Assembly: GCA_038210375.1 (NCBI GenBank)
Contig: JBBQWT010000014.1
Span: 1-64,000, forward strand
DNA: 64,000 nt
Direction of reading: 5' to 3'
Source of the DNA: JBBQWT01 sp038210375
GTDB taxonomy: Bacteria; Acidobacteriota; Terriglobia; Terriglobales; Acidobacteriaceae
The translations under genes were made by a program, and so were the position numbers. The notes below the pieces were generated by a model. It was not told the DNA's origin. It ran no database searches and saw only the letters and a list, made by a program, of their open reading frames with translations. Numbering within the stretch: the stretch's first letter is position 1; each line of letters starts with the position of its first letter. Of the stretch, positions 8,313 through 17,190 are shown one piece after another.

Positions 8313-9698
8313 ATGGCCGATAAAGATCCTAACGAGCCGGTACCAGCGAGGACCTCGGTGAAGCCGGGCATCATCGCTCCCGGGTACACGTTCGCCTCGG
8401 TCACCGACAAGATCAGCCACATCGTGCTGCGCAAAGGGACTTCCTCGGGATGGTTGGTGGGTTTCGGGATTGCCTTTGTGCTGGTGAACATGCTGTTTTA
8501 TTCGCTGGGATGGCTGTTCGTGAAGGGCATCGGCATTTGGGGAGTAAACGCGCCGGTGGGCTGGGGATTCGCCATCATCAATTTTGTGTGGTGGATCGGA
8601 ATCGGCCACGCCGGGACCCTGATATCGGCCATCCTGTTGTTGTTGCGGCAAAGCTGGCGCACTTCCATTAACCGCTTTGCCGAGGCTATGACCCTGTTTG
8701 CAGTAGCGTCGGCCGGCGTATTCCCGCTGGTCCACGTGGGGCGCCCGTGGCTGGCATACTGGCTGTTTCCCTATCCCAATACCATGTCGCTGTGGCCCCA
8801 GTTCCGCAGCCCGCTGCTGTGGGATGTATTTGCGGTGTCTACCTACGCGCTGGTGTCACTCTTGTTCTGGTACGTGGGGCTGATTCCCGATCTTTCCACG
8901 CTGCGTGATCGCGCGGGCACGAATTTTGCGCGGCATACCTATGGCATGCTGGCTATGGGATGGCGCGGTTCGGCGCGGCACTGGCACCGTTATGAGACCG
9001 CCTCGCTGCTGCTGGCGGGCTTGGCCACGCCGCTGGTGGTTTCGGTCCACACCGTGGTCAGCTTCGACTTCGCGGTCAGCGTCGTACCCGGCTGGCACTC
9101 CACCATCTTTCCGCCCTACTTCGTGGCCGGCGCCATCTACGCCGGTTTCGCCATGGTCATCACGCTGGCGGTGCCCATCCGGTGGGCTTACAACCTCGAA
9201 GATTTCATCACCATGCGCCATCTGCAGAACATGGCAAAGGTCATGCTGGCGGCGGGTTTGATCGTAGGCTACGGCTACATGACCGAAATTTTCATGGCAT
9301 GGTACGCGGAAAATCAATATGACGCGTTCATGATCAAGAACCGCATGACCGGCCCTTATGCCTGGGCATTCTGGAGCCTGATGCTGTGCAACATCCTGGC
9401 GCCGCAGATGTTGTGGTTCCAGAAGGTTCGTAATACGCCGTTATTCCTGTTCGGCGTGGCTCTGTTCGTGAACGTGGGCATGTGGCTGGAACGGTTCGTA
9501 ATCGTGGTCACCAGCTTGCACCGCGATTACCTGCCTTCGTCGTGGGGAATGTACTACCCGACGCGGTGGGACATTTCAACCTACATCGGATCCATGGGCC
9601 TGTTTGTGGCGCTGCTGTTCCTGTTCCTGCGGGTACTGCCCATGATCTCAATTTTCGAAATGCGCACGTTGCTGCCCGAGGCGGAAGTTAAAGACTGA
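8313..9698 (+). CDS. actC: Alternative Complex III NrfD-like quinol-binding subunit ActC
   Basis: 461-residue polytopic protein of the NrfD/PsrC family with about ten membrane helices. Family stretches such as WWIGIGHAGTLISAILLL (about 89-107), GRPWLAYWLFPYP (about 142) and VSVHTVVSFDFAVS (about 245) are easily recognised. ActC binds and oxidises menaquinol at the periplasmic side and passes electrons to the iron-sulfur subunit ActB. It starts 17 bases after actB and its TGA overlaps the actD ATG (TGATG at 9696-9700), so translation is probably coupled. Confidence 0.93.
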   Translation: MADKDPNEPVPARTSVKPGIIAPGYTFASVTDKISHIVLRKGTSSGWLVGFGIAFVLVNMLFYSLGWLFVKGIGIWGVNAPVGWGFAIINFVWWIGIGHAGTLISAILLLLRQSWRTSINRFAEAMTLFAVASAGVFPLVHVGRPWLAYWLFPYPNTMSLWPQFRSPLLWDVFAVSTYALVSLLFWYVGLIPDLSTLRDRAGTNFARHTYGMLAMGWRGSARHWHRYETASLLLAGLATPLVVSVHTVVSFDFAVSVVPGWHSTIFPPYFVAGAIYAGFAMVITLAVPIRWAYNLEDFITMRHLQNMAKVMLAAGLIVGYGYMTEIFMAWYAENQYDAFMIKNRMTGPYAWAFWSLMLCNILAPQMLWFQKVRNTPLFLFGVALFVNVGMWLERFVIVVTSLHRDYLPSSWGMYYPTRWDISTYIGSMGLFVALLFLFLRVLPMISIFEMRTLLPEAEVKD

Positions 9699-10234
9699 TG
9701 AAACGCTTTACCATTTACGGGTTGCTGGCCGAGTTCAACTCGCCGCAGGAGCTGGTGGACGCCGCGCAAAAAGCGCACTCCGCCGGCTACCGCTGCATGG
9801 ACGCCTACTCCCCGTTCCCCATCGAGGAACTCGATCATGCCATCGGCTTTCACCACACCCGGCTGCCGCTGGTGGTGTTGATCGGGGGGATCCTCGGCTG
9901 CCTCGGCGGTTACGCGCTGCAATACTGGGTCTCGGTGATCGCCTACCCGGTGAACATTGGGGGCAAGCCCTACCAGTCGTGGCCCAACTTTATTCCGGTC
10001 ACGTTTGAAACTACGATTCTGGGCGCCGCGCTGGCGGCGGTGCTGGGAATGCTGGCGCTCAACGGCCTGCCCATGCCCTACCATCCGCTGTTCAACGTGC
10101 CCGGGTTCGCCATGGCCAGCCGCGACAAATTTTTCCTGTGTATTGAATCCGGCGACGAGAAGTTTGATGTGGTCAGCACCTACCAGTTTCTCGAAGGCCT
10201 GAAGCCGGCGGAAATCTCGGAGGTGCCCAATTAA
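9698..10234 (+). CDS. actD: Alternative Complex III subunit ActD (DUF3341)
   Basis: 178-residue membrane subunit with a soluble N-terminal part (MKRFTIYGLLAEF, then a DAYSPFPIEELDHAIG stretch at about 38-53) and two membrane helices (about 60-80 and 105-127). DUF3341 proteins are the ActD subunit of Alternative Complex III; the helical pair packs against ActC/ActF and has no redox cofactor. The gene overlaps actC by one base. Near its end the reading frame contains a strong Shine-Dalgarno site (10219-10224) that serves actE. Confidence 0.9.
   Translation: MKRFTIYGLLAEFNSPQELVDAAQKAHSAGYRCMDAYSPFPIEELDHAIGFHHTRLPLVVLIGGILGCLGGYALQYWVSVIAYPVNIGGKPYQSWPNFIPVTFETTILGAALAAVLGMLALNGLPMPYHPLFNVPGFAMASRDKFFLCIESGDEKFDVVSTYQFLEGLKPAEISEVPN
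10219..10224 (+). promoter_or_regulatory. Shine-Dalgarno site fixing an ATT start for actE
   Basis: GGAGGT sits inside the 3' end of actD, five bases before an in-frame ATT (10230-10232). It is the only strong ribosome binding site near the actE frame. The first in-frame ATG (10308) has none and would remove the lipoprotein signal. Confidence 0.7.
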
Positions 10235-10916
10235 TTACCGCAAGCCAACCTGGGCGCTTCTGCTGGGGTCGCTGGCCGGCCTGGCCTTATCGGGCTGCCG
10301 CCAGGACATGCACGTGCAACCCAAGTACATTCCGCTGCGGCAGAGCACGTTCTTCGGCGATAACCGTTCGGCGCGGCTGCCCATCAACGGCACGGTGGCG
10401 CGCGACCAGTACAGCGGCGACCCCTACCTGGTGACCGGCAAGAACGGCAAGCAGGATGGCGATCGCATGCCTTACCCGGTGACCATGCAGGTGCTGCAGC
10501 GCGGCCAGCAGCGCTATAACATTTACTGCGCGCCCTGCCACTCGCGGGTGGGAGACGGCAACGGCATGATCGCACAGCGCGGGTATCGACAGCCGCCGTC
10601 GTTGCATGATGATCGCCTGCGGCAGGCGGTGCTGGGCCATTTCTTCGACGTGATGACCAACGGCTATGGCGCCATGCCCGATTACGCGTCGCAGATTAAT
10701 CCCACCGACCGGTGGGCCATCGCGGCTTACATCCGCGCGCTGCAATTGAGCCAGCACGGCAGCATCGAAGATGTTCCGGAAGAGAGCCGAGGGGCGATCA
10801 ATCCGGCGGTGATGTACGCGCCCAACGAGATGCCGCGCACCATTGACGGCAAACAATATCCCGAAGGGCCAAACTCGTCCGATGTACCGGCGGAGAAATC
10901 GACCAACCCCCAATGA
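10230..10916 (+). CDS. actE: Alternative Complex III monoheme cytochrome c lipoprotein ActE, ATT start
   Basis: 228-residue periplasmic lipoprotein with one haem site, CAPCH, at about 100-104, as expected for ActE, the electron exit of Alternative Complex III. The reading frame upstream of the first ATG (10308) encodes a clear lipoprotein signal: MNYRKPTWALLLG, then LAGLALSGC, with the lipobox cysteine at residue 23. No ATG, GTG or TTG precedes it. An ATT codon at 10230-10232 lies exactly five bases after GGAGGT and overlaps the actD stop, so I take ATT as the start. Such starts are rare (infC and pcnB in Escherichia coli). Starting at 10308 would delete the whole signal. The 3' end overlaps actF (ATGA). 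Confidence 0.85.
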   Translation: MNYRKPTWALLLGSLAGLALSGCRQDMHVQPKYIPLRQSTFFGDNRSARLPINGTVARDQYSGDPYLVTGKNGKQDGDRMPYPVTMQVLQRGQQRYNIYCAPCHSRVGDGNGMIAQRGYRQPPSLHDDRLRQAVLGHFFDVMTNGYGAMPDYASQINPTDRWAIAAYIRALQLSQHGSIEDVPEESRGAINPAVMYAPNEMPRTIDGKQYPEGPNSSDVPAEKSTNPQ

Positions 10917-12148
10917 GCTTTGAATTTCCCCAGGCCGCAGATCTCGCAGTCTCCCCGGAGGTGGGGGATAAGATCCAGAGACGGTCCCTGATCATCGGGG
11001 TGGTGGCGGCGGTATTGTGCGTAGTGGGCGCCCTCCTGAACCCGTCGCAATTCCTGCGTTCTTACCTGCTGGGATTCATGTTCTGGATGGGGATCAGCCT
11101 GGGCTGCATGGCCATCCTGATGCTGCAACATCTTTCCGGCGGGCGCTGGGGATTGGTGGTCCGGCGGCAACTGGAGTCGGCGGCGCGCAACATCCCGTTG
11201 ATGGCCCTGTTTTTCCTGCCGCTGCTGCTGGGAGTTCGCCAACTGTATCCGTGGGCCAACCAGGCAATGCTGCAGGGCAACGAAGCGTTGCGGCACGCCG
11301 TGGAACACAAGCGCCTGTACCTCAACTGGCCGTTCTTCGGATTGCGCGCGGTGGTCTACTTTGCCGGCTGGAGCGCCATCGCCTATACCCTGCACCGCTG
11401 GTCGCTGATGGAAGACCGCGAGGAATCGCGCGAGGTCCGCCGCGCAATTCGCGGGCGCTTCCAGGGATTGAGTGGCGCCGGGCTGATTTTTTACGGCATG
11501 ACCATCACCTTTGCTTCCATCGATTGGGTCATGTCGCTGGATCCGCAGTGGGCCTCCACCATTTATGGAATTCTGATCCTGGGAGGGCAGGGGCTGTCGG
11601 CCCTGGCCTTCGTAATCGGGATCACCACCATCCTGGCGCGCCACCAGCCCATGAAGGATGTGATGAAGCCGCAGTTTTACCAGGACCTCGGCACCATGAT
11701 GCTGGCGTTCGTGATGTTATGGACTTATTTCTCGTTCTCGCAGTTCATGATCATCTGGTCGGGAAACCTGGTGGATGAGATTCCGTGGTACCTGCGGCGG
11801 CTGCGCGGAGGATGGCAGGCGGTGGCCCTGCTCCTGCTGCTGTTTCATTTCGTGCTGCCCTTCCTGTTATTGCTGTCGCGCGACATCAAGCGCCACTCCC
11901 GGACCCTGGTGGTGGTGGCGGTCATGTTGCTGGTGGCCCGCTACGTCGACTTATTCTGGCTGATTGCGCCGAACTTCCAGGATTCGCGCGCCCATCTTTC
12001 CGCCGACTGGATGGACGTGGCGGCGCCGGTCGCCATCGGCGGCCTGTGGCTGGCCCGCTTCTTCCGCAACCTGAAGCAGCAGCCGCTGCTTCCGTTGCAC
12101 GATCCTCAACTGGCCGAAGTGCTGGAGGCTGAACATGTCAGAGCGTAG
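10913..12148 (+). CDS. actF: Alternative Complex III NrfD-like subunit ActF
   Basis: 411-residue polytopic membrane protein with about ten helices, paralogous to ActC. Recognisable segments are LLGFMFWMGISLGCMAIL (about 46-63), GMTITFASIDWVMSLDPQWA (about 196-215) and TYFSFSQFMIIWSGNL (about 265-280). ActF is the second NrfD-like subunit of Alternative Complex III and is thought to conduct protons or help bind quinone. Its ATG overlaps the actE stop by four bases. The following gene begins within its last 14 bases, so the whole block is tightly coupled. Confidence 0.9.
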   Translation: MSFEFPQAADLAVSPEVGDKIQRRSLIIGVVAAVLCVVGALLNPSQFLRSYLLGFMFWMGISLGCMAILMLQHLSGGRWGLVVRRQLESAARNIPLMALFFLPLLLGVRQLYPWANQAMLQGNEALRHAVEHKRLYLNWPFFGLRAVVYFAGWSAIAYTLHRWSLMEDREESREVRRAIRGRFQGLSGAGLIFYGMTITFASIDWVMSLDPQWASTIYGILILGGQGLSALAFVIGITTILARHQPMKDVMKPQFYQDLGTMMLAFVMLWTYFSFSQFMIIWSGNLVDEIPWYLRRLRGGWQAVALLLLLFHFVLPFLLLLSRDIKRHSRTLVVVAVMLLVARYVDLFWLIAPNFQDSRAHLSADWMDVAAPVAIGGLWLARFFRNLKQQPLLPLHDPQLAEVLEAEHVRA

Positions 12149-12902
12149 GCAGCCTCTCGACGAGCATGTGCCCCAGCCGGCCGACCACTCGCCCGGCGGA
12201 TACGAACGCCGTGACATTCATTTTCGCGCAATCATTTTCTTTGCCATCGTGCTGGTGGTGGTGGGGGCGATTATCCAATTTGGAATCTGGGGACTGTACC
12301 GGGTGTTCGACCGCGAAGCCCAACAGGCCGATCCGCCGCCTAATCCCATGGTGAAGGTCAACCCTGACGACCAGAAGTTCAATCCCCAGGACCGGCTGCG
12401 CAAGATCACGCGAAGCTTTCCCGAACCGCGGCTGCAGTACGACGATGTGGCCGACATGAAGGCGCTGCGCTCGTTCGAAAATGAAAAACTCGGGCTCAGC
12501 AACGGACATGCTTACGCCTGGGTGGATAAAGATGGCGGGGTAGTGAGGATTCCGATCGATCGCGCCATGGAGTTGGTGGCGCAGCGTGGGCTGGGTGGGA
12601 CCATGCCGGCGATGGCCGCCGATCAGGGCAAGATCGCGGCGCCGCCCCGGATGCCGGGCGGAGGCGTTACCAGCGGGCAGAACCGCGGGGAAGATGCGAT
12701 GCAGTCGCAAACCGGTTCCACGTTAGCGCGGCCCAATCCGGCGGGCCTCGACGGACATAATTCAAATGAGCCGCGTTCGGCGCCGGCGGGCAAGCCGCTG
12801 ACCGCCGATGAGCAACGGGCCAAAGAGGGAGGCACGGCGTCGCCGGCGGGAAAGCCAAAGCCGGCAAAGGCGGCGGCTCCCGAAGTTAAGAAACCACAAT
12901 AG
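12135..12902 (+). CDS. Single-pass membrane protein of the ACIII/oxidase operon, function unknown
   Basis: 255 residues: a short charged N-terminus, one membrane helix (about 32-55), then a periplasmic segment with the run PEPRLQYDDVADMKALRSF and, at about 130-152, a WVDKDGGVVRIPIDRAMELV motif. The last about 80 residues are low-complexity Ala/Pro/Gly/Lys and probably disordered. From memory, single-helix proteins with this PRLQ...WVD...RIPIDRAMEL pattern recur next to SCO and cytochrome oxidase genes in Acidobacteriota and relatives, but I know no assigned function. Its position between actF and the SCO gene, overlapping actF by 14 bases, suggests an accessory or linker subunit of an ACIII-caa3 supercomplex or an assembly factor. 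Confidence 0.75.
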   Translation: MSERRQPLDEHVPQPADHSPGGYERRDIHFRAIIFFAIVLVVVGAIIQFGIWGLYRVFDREAQQADPPPNPMVKVNPDDQKFNPQDRLRKITRSFPEPRLQYDDVADMKALRSFENEKLGLSNGHAYAWVDKDGGVVRIPIDRAMELVAQRGLGGTMPAMAADQGKIAAPPRMPGGGVTSGQNRGEDAMQSQTGSTLARPNPAGLDGHNSNEPRSAPAGKPLTADEQRAKEGGTASPAGKPKPAKAAAPEVKKPQ

Positions 12903-12907
12903 TCGAC

Positions 12908-13798
12908 ATGAAATCAGGCAATCAAATTCGGCGCAACATCTTACCCCGGGCTCGGGGCAGGATGACTGCCGCCTCGGCGGTGCTGGCCCTGCTGGTGCTG
13001 TCGGCGCTCCCGTCGAACGCGCAGGCTATCGGCAATGGCTATGAAGATACTCGGCCGAAGGCCCTGCAGAAGGTGGGATTCGATCAACGGCTGAACCAGC
13101 AGTTGCCGCTCGACCTGAAATTCCGCGACGAGATGGGGCGCGATGTGCGCCTCGGTCAATACTTCGGCAAGCGTCCGGTGATCCTGGCGATGGTGTATTA
13201 CCAGTGCCCGATGCTGTGCACGCTGGTGCTCAATGGGCTCACCACCGCGCTGACCGTGGTGCGGTTCAATGCCGGGCGCGAATTCGATGTGGTGGCCATC
13301 AGCTTTGACCCGAAAGAAACTCCGGTCATGGCTGCCGCCAAGAAGAGGACCTATTTAAACCGATATAACCGGCCGGGGACTGAAGACGGCTGGCATTTTC
13401 TCACCGGCGATCAGGGCTCGGTGGATGCCATCACCCAGGCCACGGGATTCCGCTATGCCTGGGACCCGGAGCTGAAACAATTTGCGCACGCCAGCGCCAT
13501 CATGCTGATCACCCCCGAAGGCAAGATCTCGAAGTATTTCTACGGCATCGAATATGGCCCCAACGACCTGCGCCTGGGTTTGGTCGAGGCCTCGAAAAAC
13601 AAGATTGGCAACGCCGTGGACCAGGTGTTGCTCTACTGCTACCACTACGACCCGGCCACCGGTAAGTATGGAGCCATCGCGCTGCGCATCATGCGGCTGG
13701 CGGCGGGGGCGACGGTGCTGGTGCTGGGCATGTTCGTTTTCGTCATGGTGAAGCGTGACCATGAATCCGGGTCAGGGGGGCGGGCGGCGGTAAGCTGA
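12908..13798 (+). CDS. SCO1/SenC-family copper chaperone for CuA assembly
   Basis: 296 residues. A signal/anchor region (about 20-40, ending SNAQA) is followed by a thioredoxin-fold SCO domain. The copper ligands are visible: CPMLC (C100, C104) and H194 in FAHASAIML. A C-terminal membrane helix (about 258-280, GATVLVLGMFVFVMV) adds a second anchor. SCO proteins deliver copper to, or reduce, the CuA site of oxidase subunit II, and coxB is the very next gene, six bases on. The ATG at 12908 gives a charged N-terminus; the internal Met at residue 19 is an alternative start. Confidence 0.9.
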   Translation: MKSGNQIRRNILPRARGRMTAASAVLALLVLSALPSNAQAIGNGYEDTRPKALQKVGFDQRLNQQLPLDLKFRDEMGRDVRLGQYFGKRPVILAMVYYQCPMLCTLVLNGLTTALTVVRFNAGREFDVVAISFDPKETPVMAAAKKRTYLNRYNRPGTEDGWHFLTGDQGSVDAITQATGFRYAWDPELKQFAHASAIMLITPEGKISKYFYGIEYGPNDLRLGLVEASKNKIGNAVDQVLLYCYHYDPATGKYGAIALRIMRLAAGATVLVLGMFVFVMVKRDHESGSGGRAAVS

Positions 13799-13803
13799 TT
13801 TTT

Positions 13804-14829
13804 ATGGGAACGAATTTTCCATTATTTCCGCAGCAGGCCTCGACCGTGGCGCCGAAAGTCGATGCGCTCTACTTTTTCCTGATTGCGGTCACCGTATTTT
13901 TCTGCGTCCTGATCTTCAGCCTGCTGATCACCTTCTCGCTGAAGTTCCGGGCGCGCAAAGGCCAGGTGGCCACCCAGATCGAAGGCTCGCTGCCGCTGGA
14001 GCTGACGTGGACGATCATCCCGCTGATCATTTCGCTGGGCTTGTACGTGTGGGGCGCCAACTTGTATTTTGAAATGCGCCGGCCGCCGCTGGGCGCGATG
14101 GAAATTTACGGCGTCCCCAAGCAATGGATGTGGAAGTTCGAGCATCCCGACGGGCATCGCGAGATCAACGAGCTGCACGTCCCGGTGGGGCGTCCGGTGA
14201 AGATGACGATGATCTCGCAGGACGTGATCCACAGCTTTTTCGTCCCCGCATTCCGGGTGAAGACCGACGTGCTGCCGGGCCGGTACACCACCGCGTGGTT
14301 CGAGGCGACCACTACCGGGCACTACCACCTTTTTTGCTCGCAATATTGCGGCACCAAACATTCGGCGATGATTGGCGAGGTATATGTCATGGAACCGGCG
14401 CAATATGAGCAGTGGCTCAGTGGCAGCGCCGGCGAGGGTTCGCTGGCGTCCTCGGGCGAGAAGCTGTTTCAGAGTATGGCTTGCAATACCTGTCACCGTT
14501 CGGATTCCGGCGCCCGCGGCCCCAACCTGGTGGGACTGTTCGGAAAACCGGTGAAGCTCGCCAACGGCGCCACGGTGATGGCCGACGAGGCGTATATCCG
14601 GGAATCGATCCTGACGCCCAGCGCCAAGATTGTCGCCGGCTTCCAGCCCATCATGCCCACCTTCCAGGGACAGATCAATGAAGAAGGGGTGCTGGCGCTG
14701 ATCCAGTATATAAAGACCATGAAAGACGCGCAGAACCTGGCCCCCACCAACACTCAAAATCCGCCGGGACCCGATGCGGGAGCGCGGCCGGCCCAAGGGA
14801 TGCAGAATTCAGGAACCCAAAAACCATGA
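13804..14829 (+). CDS. coxB: Cytochrome c oxidase subunit II with fused cytochrome c (caa3 type)
   Basis: 341 residues. Two membrane helices (about 22-47 and 68-90) precede a cupredoxin domain with the full CuA set: H143 (VIHSFFVPAF) and C178, C182, H186, M189 in CSQYCGTKHSAM. A C-terminal cytochrome c domain follows, with CNTCH at 227-231. The fused haem defines a caa3-type oxidase that takes electrons from ACIII, directly or through ActE. The C-terminal 40 residues are Pro/Gly/Asn-rich and probably flexible. The stop overlaps the coxA ATG (ATGA). Confidence 0.95.
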   Translation: MGTNFPLFPQQASTVAPKVDALYFFLIAVTVFFCVLIFSLLITFSLKFRARKGQVATQIEGSLPLELTWTIIPLIISLGLYVWGANLYFEMRRPPLGAMEIYGVPKQWMWKFEHPDGHREINELHVPVGRPVKMTMISQDVIHSFFVPAFRVKTDVLPGRYTTAWFEATTTGHYHLFCSQYCGTKHSAMIGEVYVMEPAQYEQWLSGSAGEGSLASSGEKLFQSMACNTCHRSDSGARGPNLVGLFGKPVKLANGATVMADEAYIRESILTPSAKIVAGFQPIMPTFQGQINEEGVLALIQYIKTMKDAQNLAPTNTQNPPGPDAGARPAQGMQNSGTQKP

Positions 14830-16463
14830 GCACCGCCTTAATCACACCAGCCCCAACGATGCCGCGAGATAACTATCTCAATCACGGTTATGGCGTGCGC
14901 TCGTGGCTGCTGACCACCGATCACAAACGCATCGCGCTGATGTACCTGGTGACGATCACGTTTTTCTTTTTCGTGGGCGGCGCCATGGCCACGATGATAC
15001 GGCTGGAGCTGTTGACGCCGGCGGGGGACCTAGTCAGCTCCGACACTTACAACAAGCTGTTCACCATGCACGGGGTGATGATGGTGTTCTTTTTCCTCAT
15101 ACCATCGATCCCCACCACGCTGGGCAACTTCCTGGTGCCCATGATGATCGGGGCGCGCGACCTGGCGTTCCCCAAACTGAACCTGGCGAGTTATTACGTG
15201 TACCTCACCGGCGCGCTGTTCACCATGTACGCGGTGATCAGCGGCGGGGTTGACACCGGCTGGACTTTCTACACGCCGCTGAGTACATCGTTTGCCAACA
15301 CTCACGTGATCGCCACCGCGGTGGGCATCCTGATCGCGGGCTTCTCATCGATTTTTACCGGCATCAACTTCATCGTGACCATCCATCGCATGCGCGCGCC
15401 GGGCATGACCTGGGGCCGGCTGCCGCTGTTCATCTGGGCGCATTATGCCACCAGCCTGATCATGGTGCTGGGGACCCCGGTGATCGCGATCACCCTGATC
15501 ATGGTCGCCCTCGAACGCGGCTTCCACCTGGGCATCTTTGATCCCGCGCGCGGCGGCGACCCGCTGCTGTTCCAGCACTTGTTCTGGTTCTATTCGCATC
15601 CCGCGGTGTACATCATGATCTTGCCGGGGATGGGCGTGATCAGCGAGATCGTGACCTGCTTCTCGCGCAAGCGGATTTTCGGCTACAACTTCGTGGCCTT
15701 TTCCAGCATGGCCATCGCCGTGTTCGGCTTCCTGGTATGGGCGCATCACATGTTCGTGGCCGGCATCTCCACCTACGCGGCCATGGTGTTTTCGCTGCTC
15801 AGCTACCTGGTGGCAATACCATCGGCCATCAAAGTCTTTAACTGGACGGCGACCATGTACAAAGGGTCGCTTACCTTCAAGACTCCCATGCTGTACGTGT
15901 TCGGCTTCATCGGCCTGTTTACCATGGGCGGCATGACCGGCTTGTTCCTGGCGGCGTTGGGAATCGACATGCACGTTACCGAGACTTACTTCATCGTCGC
16001 CCACTTCCACTACATCATGGTCGGCGGAATGGTGATGGCGTACATGGGCGCGCTGCATTTCTGGTGGCCGAAGATCACGGGACGCATGTATCCGGAAAAC
16101 CTGGCGCGGCTGGCGGCGCTGATTATTTTCGTCGGGTTCAATCTCACGTTCTTCCCGCAATTCATCCTGGGATACCTGGGTATGCCGCGCCGCTACCACG
16201 CCTACCCGCCGGAATTTCAGGTATTGAATGTGATGTCGAGCGCGGGCGCTTCCATCCTGGGCATCGGCTACCTGCTGCCCATGATCTATTTCATGTGGTC
16301 GATGCGGTACGGACGGGTTGCCGGACCGAACCCGTGGAACGCCAAAGGCTTGGAATGGGAGACTACGTCACCGCCGCCCACGCATAATTTTGCCGAGACC
16401 CCCATCGTGACCGAAGAAGCGTACGCGTACGGGACCCCCACCGCGGAGGTGCAGCGTGTCTGA
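14826..16463 (+). CDS. coxA: Cytochrome c oxidase subunit I, A2-type haem-copper oxidase
   Basis: 545 residues, twelve-helix proton-pumping core. Haem and copper ligands are in place: H82 (TMHGVMM), H258 with Y262 (YSHPAVY, the cross-linked pair), H307-H308 (WAHHMF), H393 and H395 (VAHFHYIM). The YSHPxV sequence replaces the glutamate of A1 enzymes (GHPEVY), so this is an A2-type oxidase as in Rhodothermus marinus and Thermus caa3, where the tyrosine/serine pair serves the D-channel. It overlaps coxB by four bases and coxC by eight. Confidence 0.96.
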   Translation: MSTALITPAPTMPRDNYLNHGYGVRSWLLTTDHKRIALMYLVTITFFFFVGGAMATMIRLELLTPAGDLVSSDTYNKLFTMHGVMMVFFFLIPSIPTTLGNFLVPMMIGARDLAFPKLNLASYYVYLTGALFTMYAVISGGVDTGWTFYTPLSTSFANTHVIATAVGILIAGFSSIFTGINFIVTIHRMRAPGMTWGRLPLFIWAHYATSLIMVLGTPVIAITLIMVALERGFHLGIFDPARGGDPLLFQHLFWFYSHPAVYIMILPGMGVISEIVTCFSRKRIFGYNFVAFSSMAIAVFGFLVWAHHMFVAGISTYAAMVFSLLSYLVAIPSAIKVFNWTATMYKGSLTFKTPMLYVFGFIGLFTMGGMTGLFLAALGIDMHVTETYFIVAHFHYIMVGGMVMAYMGALHFWWPKITGRMYPENLARLAALIIFVGFNLTFFPQFILGYLGMPRRYHAYPPEFQVLNVMSSAGASILGIGYLLPMIYFMWSMRYGRVAGPNPWNAKGLEWETTSPPPTHNFAETPIVTEEAYAYGTPTAEVQRV

Positions 16464-17175
16464 TAACCACACCGCCGCAGCCGTGGAAGGGACCGCAACC
16501 GCGCACGGCAGCAATCCTGCGCTTCTCCACCACTTTGAAACCGTGGAGCAGCAGCGCGACGCCTCCAGCCTGGGGATGTGGGTATTTCTCGCCCAGGAAG
16601 TGATGTTCTTCGGCGGCCTGTTCTGCGTGTACCTGGTTTACCGCCTGAAGTATTACGAGGCGTTTGTTGCCGGCAGCAACACCCTGAACGTGCCCATGGG
16701 CGCGATCAATACCGGGGTGCTGATCTGCAGCAGCCTGACCATGGCCATGGCGGTGTACAGCGCGCAAATCGGCAAGCGCAAGATGCTGATGTTTTTTCTG
16801 GCGGCCACCATGCTGTTCGGCGCGATCTTCCTGGGCGTCAAGAGCATTGAATATCGGGATAAGTTCAGGGACCACCATATCCCCGGGCCCTCGTTCAGCA
16901 CCGCTGAATTTGAACATAAGGACCACCTGCCCCGCGACGTAGCCAACGAGACCCAGATTTATTTCTCGCTTTATTTTGCCATGACCGGGATGCATGCCAT
17001 CCACATGATCGTGGGCATGGTCATCATGGGGTTCCTGATCTTTCATTCGTGGCGGGGAAAGTATCCGCCGGGACATTACACCACCATTGAGAACTTCGGG
17101 CTGTACTGGCACTTTGTCGATATTGTCTGGATATTTTTATTCCCCCTGTTGTATTTGATCAGCCGGCGTCACTAG
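16456..17175 (+). CDS. coxC: Cytochrome c oxidase subunit III
   Basis: 239-residue subunit III of the haem-copper oxidase. GTG start inside the end of coxA. It has five or so membrane helices, with the family stretches LGMWVFLAQEVMFFGGLFC (about 34-52), NTGVLICSSLTMAMAV (about 84) and TGMHAIHMIVGM (about 177). Subunit III stabilises the core and the proton uptake path and carries no metal. The helices-3-to-7-only architecture is common in caa3 and quinol oxidases. Confidence 0.94.
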   Translation: MSDNHTAAAVEGTATAHGSNPALLHHFETVEQQRDASSLGMWVFLAQEVMFFGGLFCVYLVYRLKYYEAFVAGSNTLNVPMGAINTGVLICSSLTMAMAVYSAQIGKRKMLMFFLAATMLFGAIFLGVKSIEYRDKFRDHHIPGPSFSTAEFEHKDHLPRDVANETQIYFSLYFAMTGMHAIHMIVGMVIMGFLIFHSWRGKYPPGHYTTIENFGLYWHFVDIVWIFLFPLLYLISRRH

Positions 17176-17190
17176 GCGGAGAGCGTACCC

